Assembly (NCBI GenBank): GCA_030148325.1
Contig: JASBTR010000077.1
Location: 1-33,378 of the forward strand
Origin: Gammaproteobacteria bacterium
GTDB taxonomy: Bacteria > Pseudomonadota > Gammaproteobacteria > UBA6429 > Thiohalophilaceae
Length of the DNA: 33,378 nt
Reading direction: 5' to 3'
The notes under the pieces were generated by a model that made no database searches, had not been told where the DNA came from, and saw only the letters and a list, made by a program, of their open reading frames with translations. This document shows, in pieces, positions 33,106 to 33,378 of this stretch. How positions within the stretch are numbered: position 1 is the first letter of the stretch; every line of letters starts with the position of its first letter. The position numbers and the translations under genes were made by a program.

Positions 33106-33378
33106 GTGGCGAAAGCAAAAATTACCTTTGAAGATATTGAGCAGACCGTCAATGTGCCTGCCGGCACACGGGTCATCGAGGTCTCGGAAAAGATCGGTGC
33201 CGGCATCATCTATGGCTGCCGTGAGGGCGATTGCGGTACCTGCATGATGCATGTTGAGGAGGGCTGGAACAACCTGACCGAGCCATCTGTTCTGGAAGAA
33301 AAGGTGCTCAAGGAGAACATGGCCGGACGCCATGATCGTCTGGCATGCCAGGCGCAGATCATCGGCGACTGCAAGGTC
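33106..33378 (+). CDS. [2Fe-2S] ferredoxin, cut by the window end
   Basis: 91 codons without a stop. The [2Fe-2S] ligands are C38, C43, C46 and C81 (YGCREGDCGTCMMHV ... LACQA), the plant/adrenodoxin-like C-x4-C-x2-C-x34-C spacing. The GTG at 33106 is used because AGAGGAGAT lies 5-6 nt upstream; no ATG fits. It comes 44 nt after the flavodiiron gene in the same direction. Possible roles are donor to the flavodiiron protein or a Shethna/FdxD-type protective ferredoxin; the missing C-terminus prevents a choice. Confidence 0.85.
   Translation, partial: MAKAKITFEDIEQTVNVPAGTRVIEVSEKIGAGIIYGCREGDCGTCMMHVEEGWNNLTEPSVLEEKVLKENMAGRHDRLACQAQIIGDCKV

Overview
The window reads as chromosome from a nitrogen-fixing gammaproteobacterium, possibly a Chromatiales-like sulfur or phototrophic lineage, though the exact lineage cannot be fixed from sequence alone. 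The reasons are a NifL-NifA pair, the nif-type rnfABCDGEH operon, nifB-fdxN-nifO, and an enterobacterial-style (sigma54 plus ANTAR antitermination) nitrate-uptake locus. No rRNA, tRNA, CRISPR array or complete insertion sequence was seen.

Region 1 (1-9689) is a six-subunit complex I/hydrogenase-4-like operon (hyfB, C, E, F, G, I types). It sits behind a small XRE regulator and is bracketed by toxin-antitoxin debris. On the left are a frameshifted parDE relic and an intact-looking parDE pair; on the right is a RelE/HigB-like toxin with a frameshift, followed by its antitoxin. The catalytic-type subunit lacks three of the four cysteines that hold the NiFe centre, so this is an energy-converting hydrogenase-related (Ehr-type) complex rather than a hydrogenase.

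Region 2 (9690-16577, minus strand) is nitrate acquisition. The nrtA-nrtB-nrtD ABC transporter is followed by an unrecognised 453-aa protein with a possible degenerate RelA/SpoT-like fold. The nrt leader carries a sigma54 promoter, upstream NtrC-like sites, three stem-loops with ANTAR-type hexaloops, and a terminator that overlaps the last one. Upstream lies a nasT-type ANTAR regulator gene with its own sigma54 promoter, then a 39-codon ORF and a globin-fold protein that has lost its haem ligand.

Region 3 (16578-17503) is a gene-poor spacer. It holds a MITE-like inverted-repeat element, an NtrC-like site and a copy of a ~100-bp dispersed repeat that also occurs at 9741-9840.

Region 4 (17504-25411, minus strand) is one apparent operon, rnfABCDGEH-modABC. 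It couples electron delivery to nitrogenase with molybdate uptake. Region 5 (25412-33378, plus strand) is nifL-nifA, then nifB, a 2[4Fe-4S] ferredoxin, a small unknown gene, nifO, a flavodiiron protein and a [2Fe-2S] ferredoxin cut by the window end. Sigma54 promoters and NifA-type upstream activator sites (TGT-N10-ACA) lie before nifL and nifB and, less certainly, before rnfA. The right half is therefore a nitrogen-acquisition island that combines nitrate import, molybdate import, low-potential electron supply and nitrogenase cofactor assembly, almost all under candidate sigma54 control.
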